From Sphingopyxis solisilvae (GTDB taxonomy: Bacteria > Pseudomonadota > Alphaproteobacteria > Sphingomonadales > Sphingomonadaceae), in assembly GCF_015475875.1 (NCBI RefSeq), contig NZ_JADKYM010000013.1:1-64000 (forward strand): 64,000 nucleotides of DNA, written 5' to 3'. The notes beneath the pieces were generated by a model. That model saw nothing but the letters and a program-made list of their open reading frames with translations. It ran no database searches and was not told where the DNA came from. Shown here piece by piece: positions 21,755 to 30,629 of the stretch. A program made the position numbers and the translations under genes. How positions within the stretch are numbered: the stretch's first letter is position 1; every line of letters starts with the position of its first letter.

Positions 21755-22079
21755 GCGTGTAGTTGCGATCCCTTCCGTTGACAAGCTGCAGCTACCCGCC
21801 TCGACAGGATCGAAATCAATCTCTGAGTGGAGGCTGCGGGTGGTCGGGACGTGGCGCAGGGCCGGTGACGCCAATTCAGATCCCTCAGACTGAGGTGAGA
21901 ACCGGCCGAACACGGAGTCCCATGATGGGGAACTCGCTCAGCGTCTCGTGACCGGCATACGCCTTTCGAACCAATCTGCGCCGCCCAATATCGGCGGCGG
22001 GCGCCATTGGGTCAGCGCAATAATCCGTTCCAAGCTGTTGCGAATGACCTCAAGATCAGCGCTGTCCTCGATTAGGTGC
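21755..22079. other. Intergenic region between the two divergent czc operons
   Basis: No well-supported gene. On the minus strand a frame covering about 22095-21949 (…KHLIEDSADLEVIRNS…FERRMPVTRR) looks protein-like but has no usable ATG or GTG start. It may be the tail of a decayed gene. The promoter of the leftward operon should lie here; I could not assign it. Confidence 0.45.
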
Positions 22080-22110
22080 TTGACCCTGTAGTAACTACAG
22101 GGTGTAGGTC
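22080..22110 (+). promoter_or_regulatory. MerR-family promoter/operator for the rightward czc operon
   Basis: A perfect dyad at 22083-22103 (ACCCTGTAGT, centre A, ACTACAGGGT) sits between TTGACC (22080-22085) and a TAGGTC -10-like hexamer (22105-22110). The spacer is 19 bases, the overlong spacing typical of MerR-family activated promoters (ZntR/CadR/PbrR type). The DUF3703 gene starts about 36 bases further on. No merR gene is adjacent; the CadR-like gene at 39651 has a near-identical site and is the best candidate regulator. Confidence 0.82.
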
Positions 22111-22145
22111 GCGTTCCGACTCGAGGTTATTCGAGAGGAACGCGC

Positions 22146-22544
22146 ATGGCAAACGACCCCCACCCCGCTAAGATCGCAAAGGCATCAAGCAAAGCCGAAG
22201 ACCCCGTGCGCACCGCTTATTTTCTCGAACTGAGGGAATATCGAACAGCGCGGGCAATCGGCGACTTCGCTGCGGCATGGCGGCACCTCGAGCGCGCCCA
22301 TATCGTCGCTCAGCCCAGGTTATGGCTGCACATGGGATCGCATATTACGATGCTCGCATTCGCTTTTTCGCGCCGCGATATGCGGGAAATGTCGGGTAAG
22401 CTGCTGCGCATCGCTCTCGTTCCACTCGGCGCGCTGACCGGCCGCCTCCCGACCGGCAACACCGGTCGCGCCCGCGTCAGCGCCTTCGCGCCAATGCCAG
22501 TGCCGGACGATTTGCGGACTTATGTGCGCCAGGATGCGCCATGA
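22146..22544 (+). CDS. DUF3703 family protein
   Basis: 132 residues, no membrane helix. YFLELREYRTARAIGDFAAAWRHLERAHIVAQPRLWLHMGSHITMLAFAFSRRDMREMSGKLLRIALVPLGALTGRLPTGNTGR is characteristic of DUF3703, a family linked to metal-resistance operons. It is the first gene after the MerR-type promoter and overlaps the next gene by 4 bases (ATGA). AGAGGAAC provides the ribosome binding site. Biochemical role unknown. Confidence 0.85.
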   Translation: MANDPHPAKIAKASSKAEDPVRTAYFLELREYRTARAIGDFAAAWRHLERAHIVAQPRLWLHMGSHITMLAFAFSRRDMREMSGKLLRIALVPLGALTGRLPTGNTGRARVSAFAPMPVPDDLRTYVRQDAP

Positions 22545-22924
22545 TCCTCGGCTTGCCTGCGTCTCGTCCGGCTGCTAACCGGCGGTTGATGCGAAATCGC
22601 GCGATCCAGTTCCTTTTGCTCATAGTGGCGCTTTTGGCTTGCCCGGACACACCGGTCATGGCCTATGACGCTGCGCCGATTGGCGTCGACGCGCATCAGC
22701 ATGTGTTTGCGGAGGTCGCTGACGACGCGGCCCCCGACGACAACAGCCCGACGGGCAGCGGCACGGAACTGGTGCATCACCATCATTGCCCCACAGGCTT
22801 GGCCGTCGACGCATCGGACGCGGCCGACGGCTGGTTGTCGACGCGTGACGTACATCTCGCTGGCACCGCTTCGGCACTCGCTTCGCGCGCGACCGCTCCC
22901 CCCACCGAACCTCCCGCCGCCTGA
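22541..22924 (+). CDS. Small His-containing CzcI-like exported protein
   Basis: 127 residues from the ATG that overlaps the DUF3703 stop. An alternative ATG at 22589 (MRNRAIQFLLLIVALLAC) would give a more normal signal peptide. The mature part has VDAHQHVFAE and LVHHHHCPTG and is otherwise acidic and Ala-rich, as in small CzcI-type proteins that precede czcC. It is probably a periplasmic metal-binding or regulatory protein. Confidence 0.65.
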   Translation: MILGLPASRPAANRRLMRNRAIQFLLLIVALLACPDTPVMAYDAAPIGVDAHQHVFAEVADDAAPDDNSPTGSGTELVHHHHCPTGLAVDASDAADGWLSTRDVHLAGTASALASRATAPPTEPPAA

Positions 22925-22979
22925 TCTCTGCTTCGCGCAGGCCTTTGCCTGCGCCGTGACGCATTGATCAGGAGTATTT

Positions 22980-24188
22980 ATGTCGAAATCATTGGGCACC
23001 CTGCTGTTTGCAGGGTTGCTGACCATGGCAGGTCAACCGGCGTTCGCCGAACCTGTCTCGTTGTCCGACGCGCTTGCGCGCGGTCAGGATGTCTCCCCTC
23101 GAATTGCCAAGGCCAAAGCCGAGCTGAAGGCGGCCGACGGCCGCGCCATGCAGGCCGGCGTGCGGCCGAACCCAACCATATCCGCCGAAGTTGAGAATTT
23201 CAGCGGCACCGGGCCTTATCGCACCTTTGGCCAAACCGAGACCACGGTCGCGGTGTCGCAGCCGTTCGAACTCGGCGGCAAGCGGCGCGCCCGCAAGGAG
23301 GTCGCAGCGGCCGAGCGGGATTTTGCGCAGGTCGCGCTCCGCAAGGCCGAGGCCGACCTTGCCTATGACATCATCGTATCGCACGCCGAGCTGCGCGCGG
23401 CGGAGGATCGCGCCAAGCTGGCCGACAGCGTCTATGCGAGGGCAGTCGAACTGGCACGCATCGCCGAGACCCTCGTCGACGTCGGGCGCGATCCGCCGCT
23501 GACCAAATTGCGGGCCGACGCGCTGCTGGCCGAAGCAAAGGCGGAAAGCCTGCGCGCCAAGGCGGAGCTTTTGTCGGCGCGGCAGGAACTGGCCTTGCGC
23601 ATCGGCAGCGAAGATCCCGAGCTGTCCGCCATCGCTCAGGATATTCCGACGCCGCCAGCCTTGCCGGCTGACGCGCAGAGCCTCGACGAACGCCTCGCGG
23701 CAGCCGAGCGCGATGCGGCTTCAGCGCGGGTCCGGCTCGCCCAGGCCGAGGGCGTTCCCGACATCACCGCGTCGGGCGGCGTCCGAAACTTCCGCGAAAG
23801 CAAGGATACGGCGTTCATCGTCGGCGTCTCGATCCCGCTGCCGGTGTTCAACCGCAATCGCGGCAACATCTATGCAGCGCGCGCGAGCGGCGAAGCCGCC
23901 GAAGCCCAGCTTGCGCAGACCCGCCTCGACACCCGCTTCTCGCGGCGCGATGCCGAACTGATGCTTTCGGCCGCCACGGAGCGTGTGACGGCCTTGTCGG
24001 GCGCCGGCCTGTTCCAGGCGAGCGAAGCCGCCCGGGTCGCCGAGATCGGATACCAGCAGGGCAAGTTCACGCTCATCGAGCTCATCGATGCCCAAGAGGC
24101 GCTGACCAGCGCCAATCTCAAACTCATTGAAGCCGAACTCGACCGCGCCCGCGCCTTGGCTGCGCTGGGCCGCGCGAACGCGCAATAG
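22980..24188 (+). CDS. czcC: CzcC-type outer-membrane efflux channel (second copy)
   Basis: 402-residue TolC-family protein with signal peptide (MTMAGQPAFAEP-like cleavage near AFA) and repeated coiled-coil segments; AEVENFSGTGPYRTFGQTETTVAVSQPFELGGKRRARKEVA is typical of CzcC. AGGAG lies about 7 bases before the ATG. It is distinct in sequence from the copy at 19983-21266, so the two operons are not a recent duplication. Followed by czcB after 12 bases. Confidence 0.9.
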   Translation: MSKSLGTLLFAGLLTMAGQPAFAEPVSLSDALARGQDVSPRIAKAKAELKAADGRAMQAGVRPNPTISAEVENFSGTGPYRTFGQTETTVAVSQPFELGGKRRARKEVAAAERDFAQVALRKAEADLAYDIIVSHAELRAAEDRAKLADSVYARAVELARIAETLVDVGRDPPLTKLRADALLAEAKAESLRAKAELLSARQELALRIGSEDPELSAIAQDIPTPPALPADAQSLDERLAAAERDAASARVRLAQAEGVPDITASGGVRNFRESKDTAFIVGVSIPLPVFNRNRGNIYAARASGEAAEAQLAQTRLDTRFSRRDAELMLSAATERVTALSGAGLFQASEAARVAEIGYQQGKFTLIELIDAQEALTSANLKLIEAELDRARALAALGRANAQ

Positions 24189-24200
24189 GGGACTGAACTC

Positions 24201-25370
24201 ATGCAAATCTTCGAAAACAAGAATCGCCTGATGGCCGCCGTGGCGGTCGGGGCGCTCGTGCTCGGCGGCGGCGGCATCCTGATCGGCCGGTCGATGACCA
24301 CACCGGTCGCGGCACCCGCTGCGGCACCTGCCGAGGAAGAAGAGGAAGGCCATGTCGAAGGCCAGATCCTGATGGACGAGGCGCGCGCCAAGGGCGCGGG
24401 CATCGTCACCGAGACGATCCAGGCTGGCGGCCTCGGTTCTGAAATTCTCGCGCAGGGCATCGTCGCATCGACCCCCGAGGGCGAGGCCGTACTGACGGCG
24501 CGTGCCGACGGGGCGATAACCCGCATCAATCGCCGCCTCGGCGACGAGGTGCGCGCTGGCGAGGCGGTCGCGGTGATGGAAAGCCGCGATGCGGCCGCCA
24601 TCGCCTCCGAGCGCAGTTCGGCGACGGCACGCCTGGCGCTCGCGCGCTCGACCTATGCACGCGAAAAGAAATTGTTCGATGCGCGCATCACGGCGAAGCA
24701 GGATCTCGAGGCCGCCGCGGCGGCGCTCGCGGAGGCCGAGTCCGAAGCGCGGCGGTCGCAATCGGCCGCCGCGGCCGCCAAGGTTTCGGGGGACGGCCGC
24801 ACCCTTGCGGTGACGAGCCTGATTTCGGGGCGGGTTACCAAAGCCGATGCGAAGCTCGGGAGCTATGTGCTCGCCGGAACCGAATTGTTCCGGGTCTCCG
24901 ATCCCCGCCGCATCCAGATCAACGCCTCGGTGCTCGCCGCCGATGCGCGCCGGATCAAGCCGGGCGATACCGCAGTCATCGAACTGCTGGGAGGCGAGAC
25001 CGTGAATGCGGTGGTTCGCTCGGCAACCCCGAGCCTCGACGCCGAAAGCAAGACCGCGACCATTGTCCTCGTTCCCGACGGTATCGGCGGACTGACGCCG
25101 GGCCAGGGGCTGCGCGCGCGGATCAAGCCGCGCGGTGCCGCCGGTTCCAGCCTGATCGCGCTGCCCGAGGAAGCCGTGCAGACCGTCGAGGGCCGCGAGG
25201 TCGTGTTCGTCAAGACCGCCAAGGGCTTCCAGGCGACGACGGTCGTCACCGGCAAACGCGGTGGCGGACGCATTGAAATCGTCGATGGGGTGAATCCGGG
25301 CGCGGTCATCGCGACCAAGGGCGCCTTCCTGCTCAAAGCCGAAATCGGCAAGGGCGAGGCGGAGCATTGA
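24201..25370 (+). CDS. czcB: CzcB-type efflux adaptor (second copy)
   Basis: 389-residue adaptor with an N-terminal membrane anchor (RLMAAVAVGALVLGGGGILIG) rather than a lipobox, an acidic patch with His (EEEEEGHVEGQIL), a coiled-coil hairpin (SERSSATARLALARSTYAREKKL) and the barrel domains (VLAADARRIKPGDTAVIELLGGETVNAVV). It works with the czcC and czcA on either side. Only one base separates it from czcA, indicating coupling. Confidence 0.9.
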   Translation: MQIFENKNRLMAAVAVGALVLGGGGILIGRSMTTPVAAPAAAPAEEEEEGHVEGQILMDEARAKGAGIVTETIQAGGLGSEILAQGIVASTPEGEAVLTARADGAITRINRRLGDEVRAGEAVAVMESRDAAAIASERSSATARLALARSTYAREKKLFDARITAKQDLEAAAAALAEAESEARRSQSAAAAAKVSGDGRTLAVTSLISGRVTKADAKLGSYVLAGTELFRVSDPRRIQINASVLAADARRIKPGDTAVIELLGGETVNAVVRSATPSLDAESKTATIVLVPDGIGGLTPGQGLRARIKPRGAAGSSLIALPEEAVQTVEGREVVFVKTAKGFQATTVVTGKRGGGRIEIVDGVNPGAVIATKGAFLLKAEIGKGEAEH

Positions 25371-25371
25371 G

Positions 25372-28300
25372 ATGATCGAAAAACTTCTCGACGCGTCGAT
25401 ACGCTTTCGCTGGGGGGTTGTTCTCCTCACCCTCATCATTTCGGCCTATGGCCTGACCGAGCTCCTCAAGCTGCCGATCGACGCCGTGCCCGACATCACC
25501 AACAAACAAGTCCAGATCAATACGGTCGAGCCCAATCTCGGCCCGCTCGACATCGAACGGCTGGTCACCTTTCCCGTCGAAACCGCGATGGCCGGCATTC
25601 CGGGCCTGCAAAGTTCGCGCTCGATTTCGCGCAACGGGTTCAGCCAGGTCACAGTGATCTTCGAGGATCATACCGACCTCTATTTTGCCCGCCAGCAAGT
25701 AGCCGAACGGCTCAATCAGGCCAAGGGCACCTTGCCCGACGGCGCCGAGCCGCAAATGGGGCCGGTCTCGACCGGCCTCGGCGAAGTGCTGATGTATACC
25801 GTCGATTTCGACCGCTCGGCGAAAAAACCGAAGACCGCTGGCAAGCCAGGCCCTCAACCCGACGGCTCCTACATTACGCCCTCCGGCGAGATATTGACCG
25901 ACGAGGTGGCTAAGCTTGGCTATTTGCGGACTGTCCAGGATTGGGTGATCCGCCCGCAACTGCGCTCGGTATCGGGTGTCGCCGGCATCGACTCGATCGG
26001 TGGTTATGAAAAGCAGTTCGTCGTCCAGCCTGATGCGACCAGATTGGCGAGCTATGGCATCAGCTTCTCGGAGCTGGCCGAAGCGCTGGAACGCGCCAAT
26101 ATCTCGGTCGGGGCGAACTTTGTCGAACGCGGCGGCGAGGCCTTCCTCGTCCGTGCCGACGGACGCATCCGGACCCTCGATGAAATCTCCCGGGCCACCG
26201 TGGCGAGCCGCGGCGGCGTTCCCGTCATGGTGCGCGATGTCGCGACCGTCCAGATTGGCGGCGAATTGCGTACCGGTTCTGCCTCCGAGAACGGGAAAGA
26301 ACTTGTCGTCGGCACTGTGTTGATGTTGGCGAACGGCAACAGCCGCATCGTAGCCTCGGCAGCGGCCGAGCGCCTCAAGGATGTCGCCAAGTCGATGCCG
26401 GCGGGTATCGTCGTCAAGCCGGTCCTCGACAGGTCGCAGCTTGTCGATGCCACGATCGGCACGGTCGAAAAGAACCTCGCCGAAGGTGCGCTGCTCGTTG
26501 CGGCTGTGCTCTTCTGGCTGCTCGGTAACTTCCGCGCCGCGGTCATCGCGACCCTCGTGATTCCGATCTCGTTCCTGGTCATGGGAACGGGGATGAACAT
26601 CACCGGCACGTCGGGCAATTTGATGAGCCTTGGCGCGCTCGATTTCGGGCTGATCGTCGACGGCTCGATCATCATCATCGAAAACTGCCTCAGGCGATTG
26701 GCGGAACGACAGCATCTGGAAGGACGCCTGCTCTCGCTGAGCGAGCGCTTGCACGAGGTGTATGAAGCATCGCGCGAAATGGTGAAGCCGACGATCTACG
26801 GGCAGGCGATCATCTTCCTCGTCTTCGTCCCCTTGCTGACGTTCACCGGGGTCGAGGGCAAGACCTTCTCGCCGATGGCAATCACGGTGCTGCTCGCGCT
26901 GGCAGGTGCGTTCGTGGCGTCGCTCACCTTCGTGCCCGCGATGGTGGCGCTGCTCATTCGCGGCAAGGTCGCCGAGAAGGAGGTGCGTGCGATCGCATGG
27001 GTGAAGACGCGTTACGAACCCGTGCTCAAGCGCGTCATCGCGCGTCCCTGGCCCTGGATCGGTGCCGGCGGCGGCACCTTTGCTGCGGCCATCCTGGTGT
27101 TCGGGATGCTCGGAAGCGAGTTCATCCCGGTGCTCGGCGAGGGCAATCTCGCGATGCAGGCGCTTCGCATTCCCTCGACGTCGCTGAACAAGTCGCAGGA
27201 AATGCAGCTACAGGTCGAAAAGGCCGTGTCCACGCTTCCGGAGGTGGCCTTCATCTATTCGAAGACCGGCACGGCGGAGGTCGCCAGCGATCCGATGCCG
27301 CCGAACGCGTCGGACACCTTCATCATCCTCAAGCCCCGCGATACCTGGCCTGACGGAGTCCGCACCAAGGATGATGTTATCGAACGCGTCGAAAAGAAGC
27401 TCGAGCCGCTCGTCGGCAACGCATTCGAAATCAGCCAGCCGATCCAGCTCCGCTTCAACGAGCTGATCGCCGGTGTGCGCGGCGATATCGCGATCAAGCT
27501 ATATGGCGACGATCTCGACGAAATGGGCCGCGCGGCGCAGCAGGTCGCGGCGATCCTGAACACCGTTCCGGGCGCGGCCGACGTCAAGGTTGAACAGACC
27601 GCAGGCTTCCCCGTGCTTGATGTCCAGTTCGACCGCGATGCCATCGCCCGTTACGGGCTGACGTTGCAGGATGTCAGCGATACCGTCGCCGCGGCGCTTG
27701 GTGGCCGCGAAGCCGGCATCGTATTCGAAGGCGACCGGCGATACGATATCGTCGTCCGTCTCGATCGTGCCACGCGCGACGATCTCGACGCGGTGGGGGC
27801 GCTCCCTGTGCTCCTTCCCGGCGAGGGCGGTGCGCGGGCATCGGTGCCGCTCAGCGAACTGGCCAAATTCGGTTTCTCCGAAGGGTTGAACCAGGTCAGC
27901 CGTGAAAACGGCAAGCGGCGGGTGGTGGTGCAAGCCAATGTCCGCGGCAACGATCTTGGGTCCTTCGTCGCCGAAGCACAGGAGAAAGTGAACGCGCAGG
28001 TCAAGCTTCCGACGGGCAGCTTCATCGAATGGGGTGGGCAGTTCGAGAATCTGCAAGCCGCATCGGCGCGGTTGTCGATTGTCATCCCGATCATCTTCGC
28101 GGCGATCTTCGGCATCCTGTTCATGGCCTTGGGCGGTGTGCGGCAAGCCATCGCGGTTTATTCCGCAATCCCTCTCGCGCTGGCCGGCGGCGTCTTCTCG
28201 TTGCTGCTGACCGGGCTGCCATTCTCGGTGTCTGCGGCGGTGGGCTTCATTGTGCTTTCGGGCGTGACGGTGCTCAACGGGCTGGTCGTGATGTCGAGCA

Positions 28301-28647
28301 TCAACCAGCGCATCGACGAAGGAAAACCGGTGGACGTCGCGATCGGCGAGGGCGTCATGGAACGCGTCCGTGCGGTGTTGATGACGGGTATCGTGCCCGC
28401 GATCGGCTTCGTGCCGATGGCGCTCGCCACCGGAACCGGCGCCGAGGTGCAGAAGCCGCTGGCGATCGTCGTCATCGGCGGGTTGATCACCTCGACCTTG
28501 CTGACCTTGTTCGTCCTGCCCGCGATCAGCCATCTGCTGCTTCGCGGCCGGCACAACAAGCATGTCGCCGGCGACTATACGGACGTGACCGCCCTTGGCG
28601 AACGGGTGTTCCTGCCCGGTGACGACACGGGCGGCAAGCCGGCATGA
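25372..28647 (+). CDS. czcA: CzcA-family heavy-metal RND efflux pump (second copy)
   Basis: 1091-residue inner-membrane pump. TM4 carries [15 protein letters not shown] from about residue 424, where the first copy has DGAVIIVEN; the Ala-to-Ser change may indicate a different metal preference. The periplasmic insertion [25 protein letters not shown] is longer than in the first pump. It ends 33 bases before a strong hairpin. The operon is driven from the MerR-type promoter at 22080. Confidence 0.92.
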   Translation: MIEKLLDASIRFRWGVVLLTLIISAYGLTELLKLPIDAVPDITNKQVQINTVEPNLGPLDIERLVTFPVETAMAGIPGLQSSRSISRNGFSQVTVIFEDHTDLYFARQQVAERLNQAKGTLPDGAEPQMGPVSTGLGEVLMYTVDFDRSAKKPKTAGKPGPQPDGSYITPSGEILTDEVAKLGYLRTVQDWVIRPQLRSVSGVAGIDSIGGYEKQFVVQPDATRLASYGISFSELAEALERANISVGANFVERGGEAFLVRADGRIRTLDEISRATVASRGGVPVMVRDVATVQIGGELRTGSASENGKELVVGTVLMLANGNSRIVASAAAERLKDVAKSMPAGIVVKPVLDRSQLVDATIGTVEKNLAEGALLVAAVLFWLLGNFRAAVIATLVIPISFLVMGTGMNITGTSGNLMSLGALDFGLIVDGSIIIIENCLRRLAERQHLEGRLLSLSERLHEVYEASREMVKPTIYGQAIIFLVFVPLLTFTGVEGKTFSPMAITVLLALAGAFVASLTFVPAMVALLIRGKVAEKEVRAIAWVKTRYEPVLKRVIARPWPWIGAGGGTFAAAILVFGMLGSEFIPVLGEGNLAMQALRIPSTSLNKSQEMQLQVEKAVSTLPEVAFIYSKTGTAEVASDPMPPNASDTFIILKPRDTWPDGVRTKDDVIERVEKKLEPLVGNAFEISQPIQLRFNELIAGVRGDIAIKLYGDDLDEMGRAAQQVAAILNTVPGAADVKVEQTAGFPVLDVQFDRDAIARYGLTLQDVSDTVAAALGGREAGIVFEGDRRYDIVVRLDRATRDDLDAVGALPVLLPGEGGARASVPLSELAKFGFSEGLNQVSRENGKRRVVVQANVRGNDLGSFVAEAQEKVNAQVKLPTGSFIEWGGQFENLQAASARLSIVIPIIFAAIFGILFMALGGVRQAIAVYSAIPLALAGGVFSLLLTGLPFSVSAAVGFIVLSGVTVLNGLVVMSSINQRIDEGKPVDVAIGEGVMERVRAVLMTGIVPAIGFVPMALATGTGAEVQKPLAIVVIGGLITSTLLTLFVLPAISHLLLRGRHNKHVAGDYTDVTALGERVFLPGDDTGGKPA

Positions 28648-28683
28648 GCGAGCATCAAGCTCCTCATGCCACGCAGGACGAAA

Positions 28684-28717
28684 CCGATGGCGGCTCTCTG
28701 CCGCCATCGGCTTTCCC
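28684..28717 (+). terminator. Hairpin after the second czcA
   Basis: CCGATGGCGG (28684-28693) pairs perfectly with CCGCCATCGG (28701-28710), loop of 7, followed by CTTTCCC. It lies between czcA and the DUF305 gene, so it may attenuate rather than fully stop transcription. It also argues that the DUF305 protein starts downstream of it. Confidence 0.65.
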
Positions 28718-28730
28718 GGCAGGCAGGGTG

Positions 28731-29135
28731 ATGAAGACCTCCATATTGCTGCTTGGACTCTTGCTTGCGGCCTGTTCATCCGGAAAGCCGAGCGCCGACG
28801 CGGACAGCGCCGGACATGGCGATATGCAGCATGCGGCCGCGGCCACATCGACGCCGGCGGCCAAGGCGTTCGAGGCGGCCGCCGATAAGATGCACAAGGA
28901 TATGGCGGTGGTTCTCACCGGCGACGCCGATACCGACTTCATGCGCTCGATGATCCCGCATCATGAGGGCGCCGTGGCGATGGCCAAGGTCGCGCTCGAA
29001 CATGGCAAGGATCCCGAAGTGCGCGAGATCGCCAAATCGGTCATCGCAGCGCAGGAAAAGGAAATTACCGTCATGCGAAGCTGGCTGGCGCGGCGCGACA
29101 AGGCGGCGCCGCAAAGCCCGCCCAAGGTGAACTGA
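28731..29135 (+). CDS. DUF305 lipoprotein
   Basis: 134 residues beginning [18 protein letters not shown], a clear lipobox; an in-frame ATG at 28644 overlaps the czcA stop but would place the hairpin inside the gene and a long tail before the signal peptide. The DUF305 core is [43 protein letters not shown], with the conserved MIPHH. Such proteins are commonly found with copper and other metal-resistance genes and probably bind metal in the periplasm. Two bases before the CDF gene. Confidence 0.85.
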   Translation: MKTSILLLGLLLAACSSGKPSADADSAGHGDMQHAAAATSTPAAKAFEAAADKMHKDMAVVLTGDADTDFMRSMIPHHEGAVAMAKVALEHGKDPEVREIAKSVIAAQEKEITVMRSWLARRDKAAPQSPPKVN

Positions 29136-29136
29136 C

Positions 29137-29766
29137 ATGGCCGGGGCTCCCGATCGCGCCGGCGTCACGGGCGGTTCTGAAAACCCGGACGAACGCCGGA
29201 CGCTATGGGTCGTTCTCCTGCTCAATGCCGCGATCGCCGGCGGCTTTTTTGTCAGCGGCTTCTTCGCGGACTCCAGCGCGCTGGTGGCGAACGGGGTCGA
29301 TAATAGCGCCGATGTCGCCGTTTACGCGATCAGCCTCGCCGCGCTCAGTCGCGGCGACCAGTGGAAGACGCGCGCGGCCAAGGCGTCGGGCGCGATGCTC
29401 CTGCTGTTCGCCGTCGCCATACTCGTCGACGTCGCCCGCCGCTATCTCCAGGGAAGCGAACCGATTGGCGCGACGATGATGATCATGTCCGCCATCGCCG
29501 CGGTCGTGAACTATATCTGCCTGCGGCTGCTGCAGCGGCTGGAGAAGCCCGACGTCAACCTGCGCGCAGCGACGACGTTCAGTTTCAACGATTTTGCGTC
29601 CAACGGCGGCATTCTTGTCGCCGGAGCGCTCGTCCTGTGGCTCGGCAGCAACTGGCCCGATCTGCTCGTCGGCCTCGCGACAGCGGGGATCGCGATCAAG
29701 GGCGGAATAGAAATCCTGCGCGACGCGCGCAGTGAGGAAAAAACCGCAAAAGACGGGTCGACCTAG
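29137..29766 (+). CDS. CDF-like cation transporter
   Basis: 209 residues with about six membrane helices, of the cation diffusion facilitator superfamily without a long cytoplasmic domain. The usual first metal site is seen as NGVDNSADV (D-x3-D), but the second site, normally HxxxD, reads NDFASN. That makes zinc transport by the standard mechanism doubtful. It ends the right-hand czc operon; a terminator follows at 29894. Confidence 0.75.
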   Translation: MAGAPDRAGVTGGSENPDERRTLWVVLLLNAAIAGGFFVSGFFADSSALVANGVDNSADVAVYAISLAALSRGDQWKTRAAKASGAMLLLFAVAILVDVARRYLQGSEPIGATMMIMSAIAAVVNYICLRLLQRLEKPDVNLRAATTFSFNDFASNGGILVAGALVLWLGSNWPDLLVGLATAGIAIKGGIEILRDARSEEKTAKDGST

Positions 29767-29893
29767 ATGGAAGACTCGGCGGCATCGGCGAAAGCGCAGC
29801 GACGGAGATGCGGCACGATGCATCCGCTGTCCCCGTTTCTTTCCGATTTGGCACCGATGCGTGCGCCGCAGAACGTCACGACGTCCAGAGCTG

Positions 29894-29913
29894 ACCGGCA
29901 CCTTGCCGGTTTT
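29894..29913 (+). terminator. Rho-independent terminator after CDF-like gene
   Basis: ACCGGCA (29894-29900) pairs with TGCCGGT (29904-29910) across a 3-base loop and runs into TTT. It probably ends the czc - DUF305 - CDF transcript. The rest of 29767-29975 shows no gene. Confidence 0.7.
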
Positions 29914-29975
29914 CACCGCGGCGCAGGTCCCCCGCCTGCGTCGCGGACTAGCTTGCCGAAGCGAGGGCCGAGCCG

Positions 29976-30446
29976 ATGTTCGCGGTAGGAACCTCGCTCC
30001 GTCTGCAGGTGCCGATCGGGCGCGTCTGGCGCTTGCTCGTCGATGTTGAGCGCTACGGCGACTGGCACCCGACGCTGCGCTTTACCGATCGCCCCGGCGA
30101 CGAGGAGCGGCTGAACTATATCTATTCGCCGCGCGGCGCACGCGGGCCGGAGTTGGCGGCCGAGGGACGGGTTACCGGGCTCGACTGGCTGACCAGCTTC
30201 TCCTGGCTGACGGGGATGCCGGGCGTGCTCGTGATCGAGGAGAGTTACCGCCTCGAGAAATTGGGACAAGGCGTCGAGGTGACGCATCGCCTCGCCTGCC
30301 GCGGCCTCTTCTCCTGGCTCGGCTACCCTTTCCTGCGGCGCTTCTGCCGTGTCTTCCTGACGCGCTCGAACAGCGCGCTCGAACAGCATTTCCGTCGCTC
30401 GACGGTCCAATCCCGATACGCTCGGCCAAGCGGACGGCGCGCATGA
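29976..30446 (+). CDS. SRPBCC family protein (first)
   Basis: 156-residue START/Bet v1-like (SRPBCC) protein, probably cytoplasmic, with a hydrophobic ligand cavity. VGTSLRLQVPIGRVWRLLVDVERYGDWHPTLRF is the typical N-terminal helix-strand, and GVEVTHRLACRGLFSWLGYPFLRRF the C-terminal helix. GAGGG precedes the ATG. A second SRPBCC protein flanks the metal ATPase on its other side (33160), suggesting a linked but unknown function. Confidence 0.75.
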   Translation: MFAVGTSLRLQVPIGRVWRLLVDVERYGDWHPTLRFTDRPGDEERLNYIYSPRGARGPELAAEGRVTGLDWLTSFSWLTGMPGVLVIEESYRLEKLGQGVEVTHRLACRGLFSWLGYPFLRRFCRVFLTRSNSALEQHFRRSTVQSRYARPSGRRA

Positions 30447-30459
30447 AGGATGATAAGAT

Positions 30460-30602
30460 CTTGGCCGCCGGGAGCCCTTGGCTCCTTGCCCCCGCCCCCC
30501 CGGTCGAGGGTCACTGGCGGCCAAGGAGGTGCGGGAGTGGGTCGCGTGCCAAGGCTCCCGCACCTCGTCCATTCGGCAGGACGGGGTGTCGCCCGGACCC
30601 CC
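30460..30602 (+). promoter_or_regulatory. Highly structured leader of the P1B-4 ATPase gene
   Basis: Four stems follow each other. CTTGGCCGCC pairs with GGCGGCCAAG (30460-30469/30516-30525, perfect 10 pairs). AGGTGCGGGAG pairs with CTCCCGCACCT (30527-30537/30555-30565, perfect 11 pairs). GTCC pairs with GGAC (30567-30570/30579-30582), and GGGGT with ACCCC (30583-30587/30597-30601). The start codon lies 28 bases on, with AAAGGA before it. The form suggests a cis-acting RNA, possibly metal responsive. It does not carry the cobalamin riboswitch core I know, and I cannot match it to a named class. Confidence 0.55.
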
Positions 30603-30629
30603 TCGAATTTGGCAAAAGAAAAGGATCGC

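Noticed and set aside
21949..22095. Minus-strand protein-like frame between the czc operons
   Set aside because: No plausible start codon and no family recognised; could be a decayed gene, not annotated as CDS.
30460..30629. Cobalamin or NiCo riboswitch
   Set aside because: The conserved core sequences I know for those classes are not present, despite strong folding; a covariance-model search would settle it.
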